NCBI RefSeq assembly: GCF_963169125.1 | Contig: NC_084798.1 | Coordinates: 203,417,481-203,481,480 of the forward strand | Direction of reading: 5' to 3' | Length of the DNA stretch: 64,000 bases | Origin: Humulus lupulus | Lineage: Eukaryota > Streptophyta > Magnoliopsida > Rosales > Cannabaceae | Shown: piece by piece, positions 1 through 12,470 of the stretch | Numbering within the stretch: position 1 is the stretch's first letter | Layout of the letters: every line of letters starts with the position of its first letter | Notes under the pieces: generated by a model | What the model was told of the DNA's origin: nothing | Seen by the model: only the letters and a program-made list of their open reading frames with translations | Databases searched by the model: none | Translations under genes and position numbers: made by a program

Positions 1-602
1 CACCGTATCTTTCAATACTTCAAAGGGACGCCAGGCCAATGCCTCTTTTTTTTTTTTATGCTAATTCTCCTCCTCAACTCAATGCATATGCTGAATCTAA
101 TTTTAATTGTGCAGATTTATCTCTTAAATTTGTTTCAGATGTAGATTGGACTTCTTGTAATGATACCAGAAGGTCGGTTTCTGGTTTTTGTGTCTTCATT
201 GGGCAATCTCTCATATCTTGGAAGTCTAAGAAGCAAACAACTGTCTCTCGTTCTTTAGTTGAAGCAGAATACCGAGCTATGGTCAATGTTGCATGTGAGA
301 TTACTTGGCTGCTTTCTTTGCTAAAAGATATCGGCATTCAGCACACTAAACCAACCATACTTTATTGTGACAACACGACTGCCATTCACATCTCGAAAAA
401 TCCAGTCTTCCATGAAAGAACAAAGCACATTGAGAATAATTGTCACATTTTTCGTGAAAGAATACAAGTTGGTTCACTCAAATTCATTCATGTTCCTTCA
501 AAAAACAACATCGTTGATGTCCTTACAAAGCCCTTGTTCCCAGCTCAGTTCAAAGAGTTAGTGTCTAAGATGAATGTAAAAAATATGTACGTTTCATCTT
601 GA
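1..602 (+). pseudogene. Ty1/copia RNase H (3' end of pol), frameshifted
   Basis: This is the C-terminal RNase H part of a copia polyprotein. From base 1 one frame reads the conserved linker motif [10 protein letters not shown]. After a run of 12 T (46-57) the conserved reading moves to another frame (QLNAY, then [20 protein letters not shown] and [13 protein letters not shown]) and stays open to TGA at 600-602. The acidic residues expected for RNase H are visible: D in DVDW, E in EAEYRA, D in YCDN. The homopolymer therefore marks a frameshift, and the ATG at 39 is not a true start. Compared with typical copia RNase H, the segment between QLNAY and DVDW looks about 15 residues longer. The rest of pol lies upstream of the window. 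Family assignment is firm; activity is unlikely. Confidence 0.88.
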
Positions 603-790
603 GGGGTGTATTATAATAACTATTTTAGAGGTTGTTAGTAGGTTTGTTGAGTTTGTTGTAACCACCTTGTCTTTCTTGGGCCTTTATATTCTCTCTGAAT
701 ACCATTTGTACCTTTGACTTGTTTTGTTTTTTTTTTTATCAATATATTGTGCTTTTGTTCTCTTTAGTTTTTTTACCATTTTTTTTAAGG
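603..790 (+). mobile_element. Copia polypurine tract and start of 3' LTR
   Basis: Directly after the RNase H stop comes a purine run (GAGGGG, 601-606) and then TGTATTATAATAAC from 607, the usual arrangement of polypurine tract followed by a TG-starting LTR. The right end is not recognisable; the sequence runs into T-rich DNA and the inverted-repeat element at about 800. Confidence 0.5.
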
Positions 791-801
791 GGTTTGGTGC
801 A

Positions 802-1490
802 AAATGACTCTTAATAGTGTATGAAAGTAAGTAAATGTCAATGTTTTTAATTTTGTAGTAAAATAGTCTAATCACCTTTTTAATATTACATATTACCAAA
901 TATGTCATTTAGTAAATTACTATTTTGTTCTAAATATTTTAATATTATGGTATATGTATATTAATTTTAAAGTTATTTTTATTTTTTTTTTCATTTTTTA
1001 TGGGTTGTTGAATAATATACCACACCCACAAAATACATATACTGAGTTGAAAAATAATATACCAACAAAACATACAAAATTATTACTAAAAAATGTATAT
1101 ACTATGCTAACAAAATTATATATTACCATTAAAATGTATATACCATGATACAAAATTATATACTACCATTATGTATAATAAGATAGAAACTAAATATCAT
1201 AAAAAAAATGATATACTATATACTACAAAAAATATATACACTTGTCGGAAAATAGTATACCGACAACCCATAAAAAACTTAAAAAATCAATATAACTTTA
1301 AAATAAAATATAATTAAACAAAACTAATATACATAAACTACTATATTAAAGTCACACACTCATAAATAAATAAATAAAATTATAGAAAATGACAATTTAG
1401 GTAATCAACAATGCAAAATTATAATTTCTCTACAATTTTAAAAATGAGGACATTAACTTCTCCATACTATTGTTTTAGACCATTTACTAT
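802..1490. mobile_element. MITE-like element with long terminal inverted repeats
   Basis: The left arm (about 802-1020) matches the reverse complement of the right arm (about 1250-1490) along most of its length. Matching landmarks, read inward, are AAATG near 803 and near 1485, AATTTTGTAG near 850 with CTACAATTTT near 1430, ACC..AAATxTGTCATTT near 895-910, TATGTATATTA near 953, and TTTTTATGGGTTGT near 997 with ACAACCCATAAAAAA near 1263. The arms are roughly 70-80% similar by eye and the centre is AT-rich with no ORF. Arms over 200 bp suggest a Mutator-type (MULE-derived) non-autonomous element. I could not identify a 9-bp target duplication, so the ends are approximate. Confidence 0.6.
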
Positions 1491-1757
1491 AATTTCTCTT
1501 TTCCTAACAGACAAATTTGGATTTATTAAAAACTTAAACTATATGATGTCATTTAGACCAGGGTTTGTTTGAAAAGCTTTGCCAGCAAAAGGTGGTTTCC
1601 CTACGAAATCTCTAATCTAACGCTTTACAGTTTGTGTAGAGAAAACCTCATCTGCCGATGATCTTTGTCGACTTAATTTTGCCTCAGCAAAGGGATTTTC
1701 GCTTTCTTAAATACAACTTGAAATGCAAATGAGAGTAACACAACAAAATGATGAGTT

Positions 1758-1760
<3 letters not shown>

Positions 1761-1794
<34 letters not shown>
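1761..1794. repeat. (TA)17 microsatellite
   Basis: An uninterrupted run of TA dinucleotides. Confidence 0.95.
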
Positions 1795-1796
<2 letters not shown>

Positions 1797-2719
1797 TAAA
1801 AAAGAGTTATTTTTTCTAATACCATGTTAATTATCTTTCTCTTTCAAAATTTGTAAGTTTGGGCCAATTTGGATAAAATATATCTCTTCTATATAAAAAA
1901 AATACGTAGATAACAGAAATTCTTGATTTTAACGGTTTTTTATTTTTTTTCTGCTAACTTTAACGAAAATTCTTATATTTAACATACTATTTTTATATTT
2001 AATGGTAGATTGTAAACCTGATTTAAAATTAAATAAATAAATTAAAAATAGAATATTTTTAAGATATTTTACAATGATAATTATTTAAAAATAATAAAAC
2101 CATACATTTTTTAACTTAAATAAAATTTAATTACACTTAATATTATATTAAACATATAATATATAATCTTTTGTTGTCACTGTCAAATTTAAAAACTAGA
2201 ACAAACTTAAACTTAAACAAAAATTAATTAAAATAAGATATTTTAAGATTTTTATGATAATTTAAATAATTAAATCATATTTATTTAAAAATAATAAAGA
2301 CATACATATCATTTTTTTATCATATAAATTTGTGTGATATTTTATTTTTTATCAAGTGATTGAAGCTCTTTTTCTTCATCAAAGGACATTGCGAGATACA
2401 TTAGAAATTAAAAATAATACTTGATGCATATATACTAATGTCTACACTATGCATTTTCTATTCTTATTTTATTTCTATTATTAATTTCTTTTTAAATATT
2501 ATTGTATTTTATATATATGTCATATAGCCATGTAAATATATATTTATATGTCATATATGTAGAAATTATTGATTTAAATATTTATATATACTATAGAACT
2601 ATAATTTATTCTATTATATATATATATTTAAAAAAAATAATGAACCGGTTTTTATTAAAGTTATAGATAATATTTACAACTTTATAACTAAGCCAACGTG
2701 CATTATACGTTGTTTCTAC

Positions 2720-2722
<3 letters not shown>

Positions 2723-2752
<30 letters not shown>
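2723..2752. repeat. (AT)n microsatellite
   Basis: About 15 uninterrupted AT units. Confidence 0.93.
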
Positions 2753-2761
<9 letters not shown>

Positions 2762-4740
2762 AAAGCATACGCCATGGATGTCGTACCGGGTATGTAACAT
2801 TTTTTTCCATCAAAAGTATATATATTAAAAAAAAAATTATGCATCGTCAAATTAATTTAGCACATAATTAGTTTGAATTGCTAAAAAAAAGTATATGATT
2901 ATGCGATCAAGATTATGAAATGTATGACTCTCTTCAAGTAAAAAAAAAAAACTCCATTCTTGCTGAAAAAACATATATACATTTGCCATAATACCTTTTC
3001 TATCCATTCTCTTGTTTTTATCATAAGTTATTGAAATACAAAGGAAAATTGATTCAAACTATTATTTAAAGATTCCATGTTTATAGCGCTAAGTAATAGT
3101 TTTTCTAAGCAAAAAAAAGTATTAGTTAGGGCTATAATAATAGAACTCACATGTGAGTCACTAACATAAATTATGGGATTAAAATGAAAAAGTCTTCACA
3201 ATACTCTGAGCATACACAACATATAAAATTTAAAAATCTTCTACCTTTTCTCTTTTTGAAACCTCTTTCCTTGTTTTTGGTGTAACTTAGGGCTAGTTTA
3301 TACAACTAGTTATAATAATAATTAATAAGTACAACATAATATAAGTTTTTCTTTAATTATGATATAATGTTAATGTTCATTCATATGTATACAACTCACT
3401 ACAAAATACCACTTTTTATATGTTAAAGAGACAAGAAAGAAAAAGTAATTATAAGATAGTGGAGCAAGGATAGGATAAGGCAATCCATAACAAAAAACAC
3501 CACTTTTTTTTTTAATTTTTATTTTCCTTTCTTGGTCGTATTTTGAAAAAAAGAAAAGAAAGGTTAATATATGTATTTTTATTTTCTATTTTATTGCTCT
3601 AAAAGGGTTTTAATATATATTATATATATTTTGGGACCCCTAATATTTGACCTAGTAGAAAAGAAAAATGCATGTGGCAACCACTCAAAATTGTAGGAGG
3701 ACCAATAGGCTCACTTTCTCAGCTTTGGTTAAACCTCTGAAACTCAGACGTGGTCAAATTGATAGTTGACACACATCAACCAATAAGGAGAAAATTCAAA
3801 TAAAGTAAAGTTTCCAAAAAGAAAAATAATGGACCCATTTTCCCATACAACGTGGTCTCATCAATACCAAATTATCTTTTATATATATATATATGTTTTT
3901 ATCTCTTAAAAAATAAAAAGAATAATATATAGGTAGGATGTTTTTATATAATTTTGGTTCTTGTTAGTCAGAGATATACGGCTGCTATTTCATTTCTAAT
4001 TTCTAATTTCTAACCATGCAGGTTGGTGCCCGAAACTTTAAAATATAGGTAGGAATATGATGGTAGCTAGTAATTATTTTTCTTTGTTTTCATATTATAA
4101 ATATTTATATATAAATGGAAAAATAAACTTATTTGATAATCACCTTCATTTTTTTACTTTCTAAAGACATATTAGCTTGTCATTAATTTGAAAAGACCTA
4201 ACCTTCAATATTTTGCATGAAATAAGTTCTTTTTTTTAAATATAATTTTTTTTTAAAAATATTCATAAATTATTGTATCATATATTTTTTTTAAATAATA
4301 TTTATATTAAAATTAAAGTAAAATATAAACGGGGCTAATTCAGACTAACTAGTGTAAATATAGTTCCTTAACAATTATATAATGATACTATAGTTATGGG
4401 TGATATTAAACTACGACATTATATATTAAGAGTTTGGGTGTGCTTTTGTATGTACAAGAGATATAGATGATAATTATTTTATTTTATTTGGTCTTAAAAG
4501 TAGTTTGACATGATAAATTAAAAATGAATTGTTGAATTTATCATATCATTCTATTTCTTTATAAAATATTTATATAATTTATAATTTTTTGAAGAATAAT
4601 TATCAATTTTAATATTTTAATTTGTTTAATAATTATATTCATTTCGTTATTCCTTCTTCTAGATTGGGGGAAAAAATTGTGAGTTTATCGTGACTTTCTT
4701 CCTCATGATCGTCTCTCATATTCTCTTTTAGCTTAAATAA

Positions 4741-4802
4741 TAATAATCATAATAATAATAATAATAAATTGAGTATTTATTATAATAATAATAATAATAA
4801 TA
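4741..4802. repeat. (AAT)n imperfect microsatellite
   Basis: AAT/TAA trinucleotides interrupted once near 4770-4782, directly abutting the foldback element that starts near 4801. Confidence 0.9.
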
Positions 4803-4978
4803 GTTCAAATATGTTCCTAAATCTGATTTTGATGAACACAAAATTGAGTATAACAACACAGTTTTTAGGCAGAATGACTGTATTTTTATTCTGAGTTGTT
4901 AGTTTGATGAATTATTTGTGATTTTAGTTAAAAAAACTTTGATCAAAATCGGATTTAGGGGTCTATTTGAACTATTTT
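4801..4978. mobile_element. Small foldback MITE
   Basis: The left end reads TAGTTCAAATATGTTCCTAA and continues ATCTGATTTTGAT; the right end, reverse complemented, reads TAGTTCAAATAGACCCCTAA and continues ATCCGATTTTGAT, an inverted repeat of about 35-40 bp. The inner parts also pair loosely (GAGTATAACAACACA near 4845 against the sequence around 4890-4915), so most of the element folds back. No coding sequence. Confidence 0.7.
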
Positions 4979-7090
4979 AGAAAAACACAGGGTCCAAAAA
5001 TTAATTTTTCAAAACACATGATTCAAACAGGTAATGAGACAAAATACAGGGTCTAAAAATGTATAAATCTTTTTTTTTTATATGATTGTATACATTGTAG
5101 TTAGAGCAGACATCCCGCTAATTTTTAAAAAATTTAAATAATTTAAGGGGTCGAAAACAGACTTCAAACATTTCTATTACATGTGTGCCTGTATATTTTT
5201 ATGTGTATGCAACAGAATATTTCATCCTTGATTTTCGATTCATAAATTATTTAAAATTTTATAAAAATTAGTAAAATACGTGTTAAAATATTATAATTAT
5301 AACAATACAGGTTAAAAAAAACAAAAAAGATTCACCAATAATCCCTTTTTTAAGGAGGACTACTTGAGAATTACTTATCATTATAAAACACGATTTAGTT
5401 GGTATGGAAATGGAATGTTTAAACATATATATCTCGAAGGCCAACCAAGCAACCACTCGGACATTTATTTAATTACCTACACCTCTCGATGTGTCAATTA
5501 AATATTATTATTATACTTACCTTACATTATTTAAAATTATTTGATTGCTTGGAATAATTAATTAAGCCCTGAGTCATTGGAAATTTATCAGAATTATTAT
5601 TTCATTTATCTAAACCCACTATATAATTTTTTTTACATATATATTACAGTCCAAATTCAATTGTTGGATGAGACAAAACGAACCGTTTTGATAATTAAAT
5701 AAGATGACACTTGGCATTGAACTATTCAATTTCGATTCAGAAGTAGAATCAAAATTGGTTCTGCCTTCCAATTGATTACTCAAGGAGCATTCAAAGAATA
5801 TTCCATTAACTAACTGGTTCAGATTGATAACTTGGATTGAAGAGATAAGATTATTTCTAAATGATTTTTATACATTGCTAATAAATAGTAGTTTTGATCA
5901 CTAAAAAGGACCTTAGTTTCTATTTGCAATTATTATTATGCTGGTGAATTGTTTAGGGAGTTATTTTGACTTAATCACAAGAGAGTTCTTTTGTAGGTAA
6001 ACCTTGATAGTTCAAGTCAATATAATCATCAAATAATGAATGAGAATCGATCAATTAATTACTTACAAAATTATAATTCACTAGTTATGGAATGTAATTC
6101 ATTCTTACAATTTTCGAATCTAATAATTGGAATTATTTTATTGGGGTTAAGTTTGTTATATCTCAATGTTAGAATGTGAAATGTGGTTTTGAAAGTAGAA
6201 TGTGGTGCATAGTAAGAAATATGAGATTTCATCTTAAAATCAATTAGTGATGAGTGATGTAATCTATGCTCTTATAAATGATATGATGTTCCAACACACT
6301 TTCCATGTGTGATTCTCTAATACCCCTTGATGGTGACTAATTTTGCAAATTAATATTGGACAATTTGATCCCAAGTAGCTTTTTGGCTTTTTCTGGCGCA
6401 CGTACTATTTTCGAATCACAAGTGACTCTTTTGGCTATTATTTTTTGACTGATTTTGTACCGCACCAATTTTTTTTTATTGTTTGATTAATTGTTTTATT
6501 TTTTATTTATTTAAATGTTAAGTTGAATAATTGCTTGATTAAATTGTTTTATATTTATTATTTGTTCTTGAGTGCAAACGTGTTTGATTGTGCGTGTGTG
6601 GGTGCATGACAAGTAAGTGAACATGCATAGTTGTGTGTGTGCAACCGCGTGACAAGTAAGATAAGCATGCAAGAGAGTAGACTTGTACCTAGACTAAATT
6701 GTGGGAATGAGGATGTTTTCTTGTTTAGAGAATTCTAGCAATTAAGGAGAAGGTTCTAGAGTGACTTGTGTTCCCATAGACAAAATGAAACAAATGAATA
6801 GTGAGAAAGTGAGAGAAGTGGTGAGCAAGGAAAAGAGTTGCTTTTTTTTTTAATTCCCGTAACTCTTGACCTAGCCTAAGTAAAATATCCATAACTTGAG
6901 TTGTAAATGTCCGATTTAGACAAACTTGATACTGTTGGAAAGCTAATTCGATAACCTACAACTTTGTAGAAGGAGCGAATCTCTAATTCATAAGATATCA
7001 TTTTAAAAATCGAGTCCCAAAGTGGCATGATCTTAGAGCTACGAAAATTACACTTTCCTTATTAGTGTGGAAAGCCAAGGAAGGAAAATG
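4979..7090. other. AT-rich non-coding stretch with repeat scraps
   Basis: No gene is recognisable. At 4984-5061 a short motif is repeated (ACAGGGTCCAAAAA and ACAGGGTCTAAAAA), as seen at ends of some plant DNA transposons. The last 250 bp before the LTR at 7091 (around 6850-7080) look like decayed retroelement non-coding sequence, but this is only an impression. Confidence 0.45.
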
Positions 7091-8159
7091 TGTTAGAGAA
7101 TATATATTTATACTCAATGGAAATATGGAAAAACTCAAAATACAATTCTATGCAAAAAATACAATAGACAAGGTAATTGATTAAATAAACATTATAACTC
7201 AATTGCTCAAAATACAAGTAAATATAAAGAGGTAGAAGAAGAAGATTACAAACTCAAAACTATAATAATACAAGTAAAGAAGAACAACAAGATAAAAAGA
7301 ATGAAAAGAACAATAAAAAGAATACAAACTCTCACACAACCAAAGTGTAGAGTAGTGAGGATCACCAACTTGAACAAGGTTCAAGACCTTTGTCCAAAAG
7401 CTTATTTCCCCCTCTTCTCTAAGCACTAAGGGATCTCTTTAGGAAATAGCTCTCTGGAATTATCAAGCATCTATGGTGTATTTTCTAGCCAAGTGCTTTG
7501 TGGATGGAAAATGGTGTGTCTTACAAGTGAGCATTAGACTCCTATTTATAGAGTTTTGAGACACCCTTTGAATTTCAAATTCCACCAACCCCCATGGTTG
7601 TTATCAATGATTAATTGAATGTTTATGAAATTAAAATAGAGATTTGAGAGTTACTTAACTGTTGGAAACGTTCAAAATTGGATAAATCCGAAGTTTGGAA
7701 AATGATGTCAGCCGCTCAGGCCGCGCCCTGAAAAACATGAGCCGTGGCCCACGATGTTTTCTGCTTCTTGGGCCGTGGCTTGAAAAACATAGGCAGCGGC
7801 TCAAGTCGTTTTTTCAGCAACCAATTTTCCAAGTTTGCCAAAACGTTCCAAATTCATTCCCACTTGATTTTGTAACTTCCATACACATTATGATAGTTAA
7901 AATCACATCTCTAACATCCATATCTCTTATGGCTTTTGAGAAATTCAAATCAAAATGTGTAATATCAAATCTACACATTATTGGGTAATATTTGGGAGTT
8001 ACAAGTTTTTTTTTTTTTTTTATAACTCCAAAATATGTCATATTTGCCACACACATGTGTTCAATTTTTGTGACTCTCAATAATATGTTACAAGGTGTGA
8101 CAAATCACATTATGTCACATTATTTAATCTAACATTATATTATTTAAAATAATATAACA
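7091..8159 (-). mobile_element. LTR (left copy) of a non-coding LTR retroelement
   Basis: A sequence starting TGTTAGAG and ending ATATAACA is repeated in direct orientation at 10774-11847, several percent diverged. Sense is minus: just beyond the right edge on the minus strand lies a purine tract (AAGTGGGGGAA) followed by TGTTATATT, the layout of a polypurine tract before a 3' LTR, and the LTR carries a minus-strand TATA-like CTATAAATAGG at 7541-7551. So this is the downstream (3') LTR in element sense. It contains a GC-rich island (7706-7810) with CCGCGGC-like words. Confidence 0.75.
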
Positions 8160-10773
8160 TTCCCCCACTTAGATTAAATAATCACTTTTTGTAATTTAAT
8201 CAATCAAAACATTATATTAAAATATAATATTACCCCACTTGATTAAATAATGACTCTCTATAGAAACATTTGCATTGGTGCAAAAAGTAAAATGTCTTTC
8301 GACTTGAATTTTACCTTAGTGTAATTATCACAAAGTTTGTTGAAATTTTAGTTGCCGAAGCATTGAACCACTATCCCTTGATAACAAACCGGTGATAACA
8401 CACACACCTTTGCTATGTTCAATTGAGACCTCATTGTCTCGCTTTTGCATCGTTAATGACTATGTGCACATTCCATTCATAGGCTTTTCTTGATAATGAC
8501 TCCCAATTCTCATGAGGGGCGGCACCACCTCTAGGTTTATATAAGTATAACTTTTATAGTATTTTGTTACCCTAAAATACTTGTCTTTTCAAGACTGAGT
8601 TCTATTAAAAAAAACATTTCGGTTTTAACCCTCATTTTGGTAACACTCTAGTACTCATATCTCAGATGGGATAAAATTTTGAGTACTACTACTATTCACT
8701 TGATTGACTTGTTATTACCTATTGAACCTATTACTAGTTTGATTACTAGTGGTAAGATAGGTTACCATCAACCGTGAATTTTTTTAGGGAGTCTAAGCCT
8801 CATCCATTGAGATGTAGAAATGATTCCATTTGAATCATTTCTTTTCTCATGTATGCATACTTAGACACTCTTATTATTTTATTCAAACTTTTTGCTAGCC
8901 ATAGTTTGATTAAAATAGTTATCTCTTTAAAATAATGATTTTGACCATAGTCAACACCACCACTATTTATAGTTTAATATCCAAGATAAACATTTGAATA
9001 TTAATTCTAGAAACCTATTTGTTTCTAGAATTCTCCTTTATGTTTTAAATTTATTCCTTCTTGAATCAAAATATTACAAAACGATAACTTTAGACACCAA
9101 GCATGTCTAGATTTGTTCATTCTATACACATATAGCCAATATGATTTAGAATGTGGAATTCCAAATCACCTATTTAATAGGATGACCAAATTAATCAATT
9201 ATTATCAACAAAATAAATTGATTAACTTTGTAGCATCACCCCCACATTTCTCCCATAGTGATAATAAAATATCATTTTAAAAAAAAATAGAAATCTCTTC
9301 ATTTCTATTAAGTCTCTTATCCTCCAAGATAAATCTAGACTTATAATTCTCAAAGTTCATCATGAGTCCTCTAAGACACATTATAAACTCTCAATAGATC
9401 AAGATAAAAAACTTAATGTTTTTTCTTGATTTATTTGCTTTCTAAAGCAATGCACATTTCTTTCAAAGCAACTTTCACTTAGTTTCTTTCTTTTATGTAT
9501 TTTACAAAATAAAAATGTGAACACAAATGTGAGAATTTCTCAAACAAATAATCACAAATTTTCAATTTTAGTTGTCTAAATAATCTCAAAATCACTTAAA
9601 CAACTTTTGTGTATTTCTTAAGAATCTCTTTGAGATTCTTTTGAAAACACCAATTTTACATCCATTGATTTTCTCATCAAAATCAATTTGAAGATGCCAA
9701 TTTTTTTAACACATTAAATCAAAGAAAATAAATCCTCATTGATTTATTAAAACACTTTAATTTCTTATGTTTTAGTTTAAAATTATCTCCTCATTGAGAT
9801 TAATTTAAACATATCACCATCTTTAACCAAAATGAATAAAGTTCTCTTTTATTCACCGTTGGTGTAAAGATTCAAAATTGATTCTCCAATTTTGAAATGT
9901 CTCTTCATTGAGACATTTAATATTTAAAAATTATTGTCACTAAATAATTCTGAAATATATTTCATTTGACCACACTATAGACTAAAATTCTATTGAGCAA
10001 TGTTCTATCTCAAGTTTTGGATCCACCTTAATCCATTTTTCTTGCAATAGCAAAACACAACAATTAAAAGATGTAACCCCTTTAGGTTCCTCTTTTCTTA
10101 TCTCATAAAATGAGATGCTCATCTTTTAAATGAGAAAATTTTAAATTCTCAAATAATTATTTTATTCACAAATCACATACTAACAATAATATAGGATAAA
10201 ACCTATTAACTTCTCACAAATGTTTGCATGATTATAATTTCACATAGTTGTCAACATATATCCATCATATTAACATGCATTGTTAATCTCATAATAATAT
10301 TGTAAATATATCACAAATATCATATAATAATTCACATATCCACATATTGATATATTCTATTGATTCACAAAATCAATATATAGACATGTCATTTAAAACT
10401 CATAAAATTGTCATCTTAATAATTTATCCCGTTATCTCAAAATAAGACAATTATATAACATGCTAGCATATTACCCAATAATCTACTAGACTATTTACAC
10501 AATATGTTAATTAATCACATATAGCAACAACTCAAGATGTCGAATTATCTTCTAATCTAACCACTATATTTGAAAAAATAAAGGAGATTAGAAAACAATG
10601 AACCTCATTTATAAAATTTTCTTCTTCTCATTTCTATCACTATATGAAAACCATTAGATCTTCTAAGAACACTAAAGAAGAACATTACCTTATCTTACCA
10701 TCTTTTCAAAGTTGGATCCTCACAAGATCTCTATGGTTTCTCCTTCCATTGAAAAGGAAGATAAACTTTTGAT
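8160..10773 (-). mobile_element. Internal region of a LARD-type element, no coding capacity
   Basis: About 2.6 kb between two direct LTR copies with no ORF over 60 codons on either strand and no gag, protease, RT or integrase motif. Length and emptiness fit a large retrotransposon derivative mobilised in trans. The primer-binding site should lie on the minus strand just below 10774; the sequence there (ATCAAAAGTTTATC) does not match the initiator-Met motif TGGTATCAGAGC, so the primer is not identified. Near the 3' end the purine-tract-plus-LTR-start motif occurs twice (around 8160-8175 and 8228-8240). Confidence 0.6.
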
Positions 10774-11847
10774 TGTTAGAGAATATATATTTATACTCAA
10801 TGGAAATATGGAAAACCCCAAAATACAATTCTATGCAAAAAATACAATAGACAAGGTAATTGATTAAATAAACATTACAACTCAATTGCTCAAAATACAA
10901 GTAAATATAAAGAGGTAGAAGAAGAAGATTACAAACTCAAAACTATAATAATACAAGTAAAGAAGAACAACAAGATCAAAAGAATGAAAAGAACAATAAA
11001 AAGAACACAAATTCTCACACAACCAAAGTGTAGAGTAGTGGGGGTCACCAACTTGAACAAGGTTCAAGACCTTTGTCCAAAAGCTTATTTCCCTCTATTC
11101 TCTAAGCACTAAGGGATCTCTCTAGGAAATAGCTCTCTCGAATTATCAAGCCTCTATGGTGTATTTTCCAGCCAAGTGCTTTGTGGATGGAAAATGGTGT
11201 GTCTTACAAGTGAGCATTATGCTCCTATTTATAGAGTTTTGAGACACCCTTTGAATTTCAAATTCCACCAACCCCTATGGCTGTTACCAATGATTAATTG
11301 GATGTTTATGAAATTAAAATAGAGATTTAGGAGTTACTTGGCTGTTGGAAACGTTCGAAATTAGATAAAACCGAAGTTTGGAAAATGTTGTCAGCCGCTC
11401 AGGCCGCGGCTTGAAAAACATGAGCCGCAGCCCCGCGATGTTTTCTGCCTCTTGGGCCGCGGCCTGAAAAAACATAGGCAGCGGCTCAAGTCGTTTTTTC
11501 AGCAACTAATTTTCCAAATTTTCCAAAATGTTCCAAATTTATCCCCACTTGATTTTGTAACTTCCATACACATTATGAGAGTTAAAATCACATCTCTAAC
11601 AGCCTATATCTCTTATGACTTTTGAGAAATTCAAATCAAAATGTGTAATATCAAATCTACACATTATTGGGTAATATTTGAGAGTTCCAAGTTTTTATTT
11701 TTATTTTTTGTAACTCCAAAATATGTCACATTTGTCACACACATGTGTCCAATTTTTGTGACTCTCAATAATATGTTACAAGGTGTGACAAATCACATTA
11801 TGTCACATTATTTAATCTAATATTATATTATTTAAAATAATATAACA
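10774..11847 (-). mobile_element. LTR (right copy) of the non-coding LTR retroelement
   Basis: Direct repeat of 7091-8159 with the same ends (TGTTAGAG to ATATAACA), the same minus-strand TATA (near 11223-11233) and the same GC island (11390-11500). Differences are scattered substitutions and small indels, so the element is older than the Tat element at 18144. In element sense this is the 5' LTR. No matching 5-bp target duplication was found at the two outer edges. Confidence 0.72.
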
Positions 11848-11923
11848 TTCCCCCACTTAGATTAAATAATCACTTTTTGTAACACTTATTTAATCAATCA
11901 AAATATTATATTAAAATATAATA
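11848..11923 (-). repeat. Extra copy of the internal 3' edge beyond the LTR
   Basis: The 76 bp beyond the right LTR repeat the 69 bp beyond the left LTR (8160-8228), including the reverse polypurine tract CCCCCACTTAG and the TTAATCAATCAAAA block, then similarity stops abruptly. In a simple insertion this should be unrelated host DNA. It implies an LTR-internal-LTR-internal arrangement truncated at 11923. Confidence 0.75.
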
Positions 11924-12470
11924 AAAGGGGAGTGGATATTTGCAGCTACCATTTTTGATAGATCAAAATGTATTTATTTAATTAATTAGTATTTGGAATT
12001 AAATAAATTAATAAGAATTTTTTTATTATTATTTTAGAAAACCTAGTACACACTATATATAGATGATGTTGTGTCTTCTTATGATATTAGTTTATGATTT
12101 GACTTTATGAGTATTGGTTTATGTTGATTGTTTGGTTTGATTCTTCTTACTGGGCTTTAGCTCACCCTCTTTTCCCTTCACCACAGGCAAGAACTGAATA
12201 TGTGATGACATAGTGAGTGGGGACTGTTCCAAGAAGGTGTATGTGCTCTGTGAGGGGACTGCATGGACGATGACGATCCTATGAGCACTATATTTTATTA
12301 TTAGTTTTATGAAATATATTTATTTTATGTTGAGACATATTTTATTTAAATTGCATGTTTTGACTTTATCTTTTACGAAACTCAGCTCCAGAGCATTAAT
12401 AGAGACAATTTTCTTTTGCATTAGAAATGTTTATTCAACGAATATGTCTTAGTTAAATTAGGGTGTTACA
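11924..12470 (+). mobile_element. Gypsy-type LTR fragment, 3' part
   Basis: Contains the phrase TGGGCTTTAGCTCACCC (near 12152) followed by a CACAGGCAAGAAC-type run and ends in GGTGTTACA at 12470. The same phrase-and-ending order occurs in other LTRs of this window (35260, 50695-51053), which supports a plus-sense chromovirus-type LTR 3' end. Its start is not identifiable. Confidence 0.45.

Larger units (their letters stand above)
1491..4740. other. AT-rich non-coding stretch
   Basis: No ORF with coding character on either strand. It holds two TA microsatellites and many A/T runs. Nothing matches a gene family I recognise; probably old, decayed repeat DNA. Confidence 0.6.

Noticed and set aside
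7199..7426. Tyr/Phe-rich ORF on the minus strand, with a close relative at 10882-11067
   Set aside because: Both lie in the same part of two LTR copies, so the duplication is that of the LTR. Low-complexity composition and no domain.
7086..11928. Target site duplication for the non-coding LTR element
   Set aside because: AAATG before 7091 does not match the bases after 11847 or after 11923.
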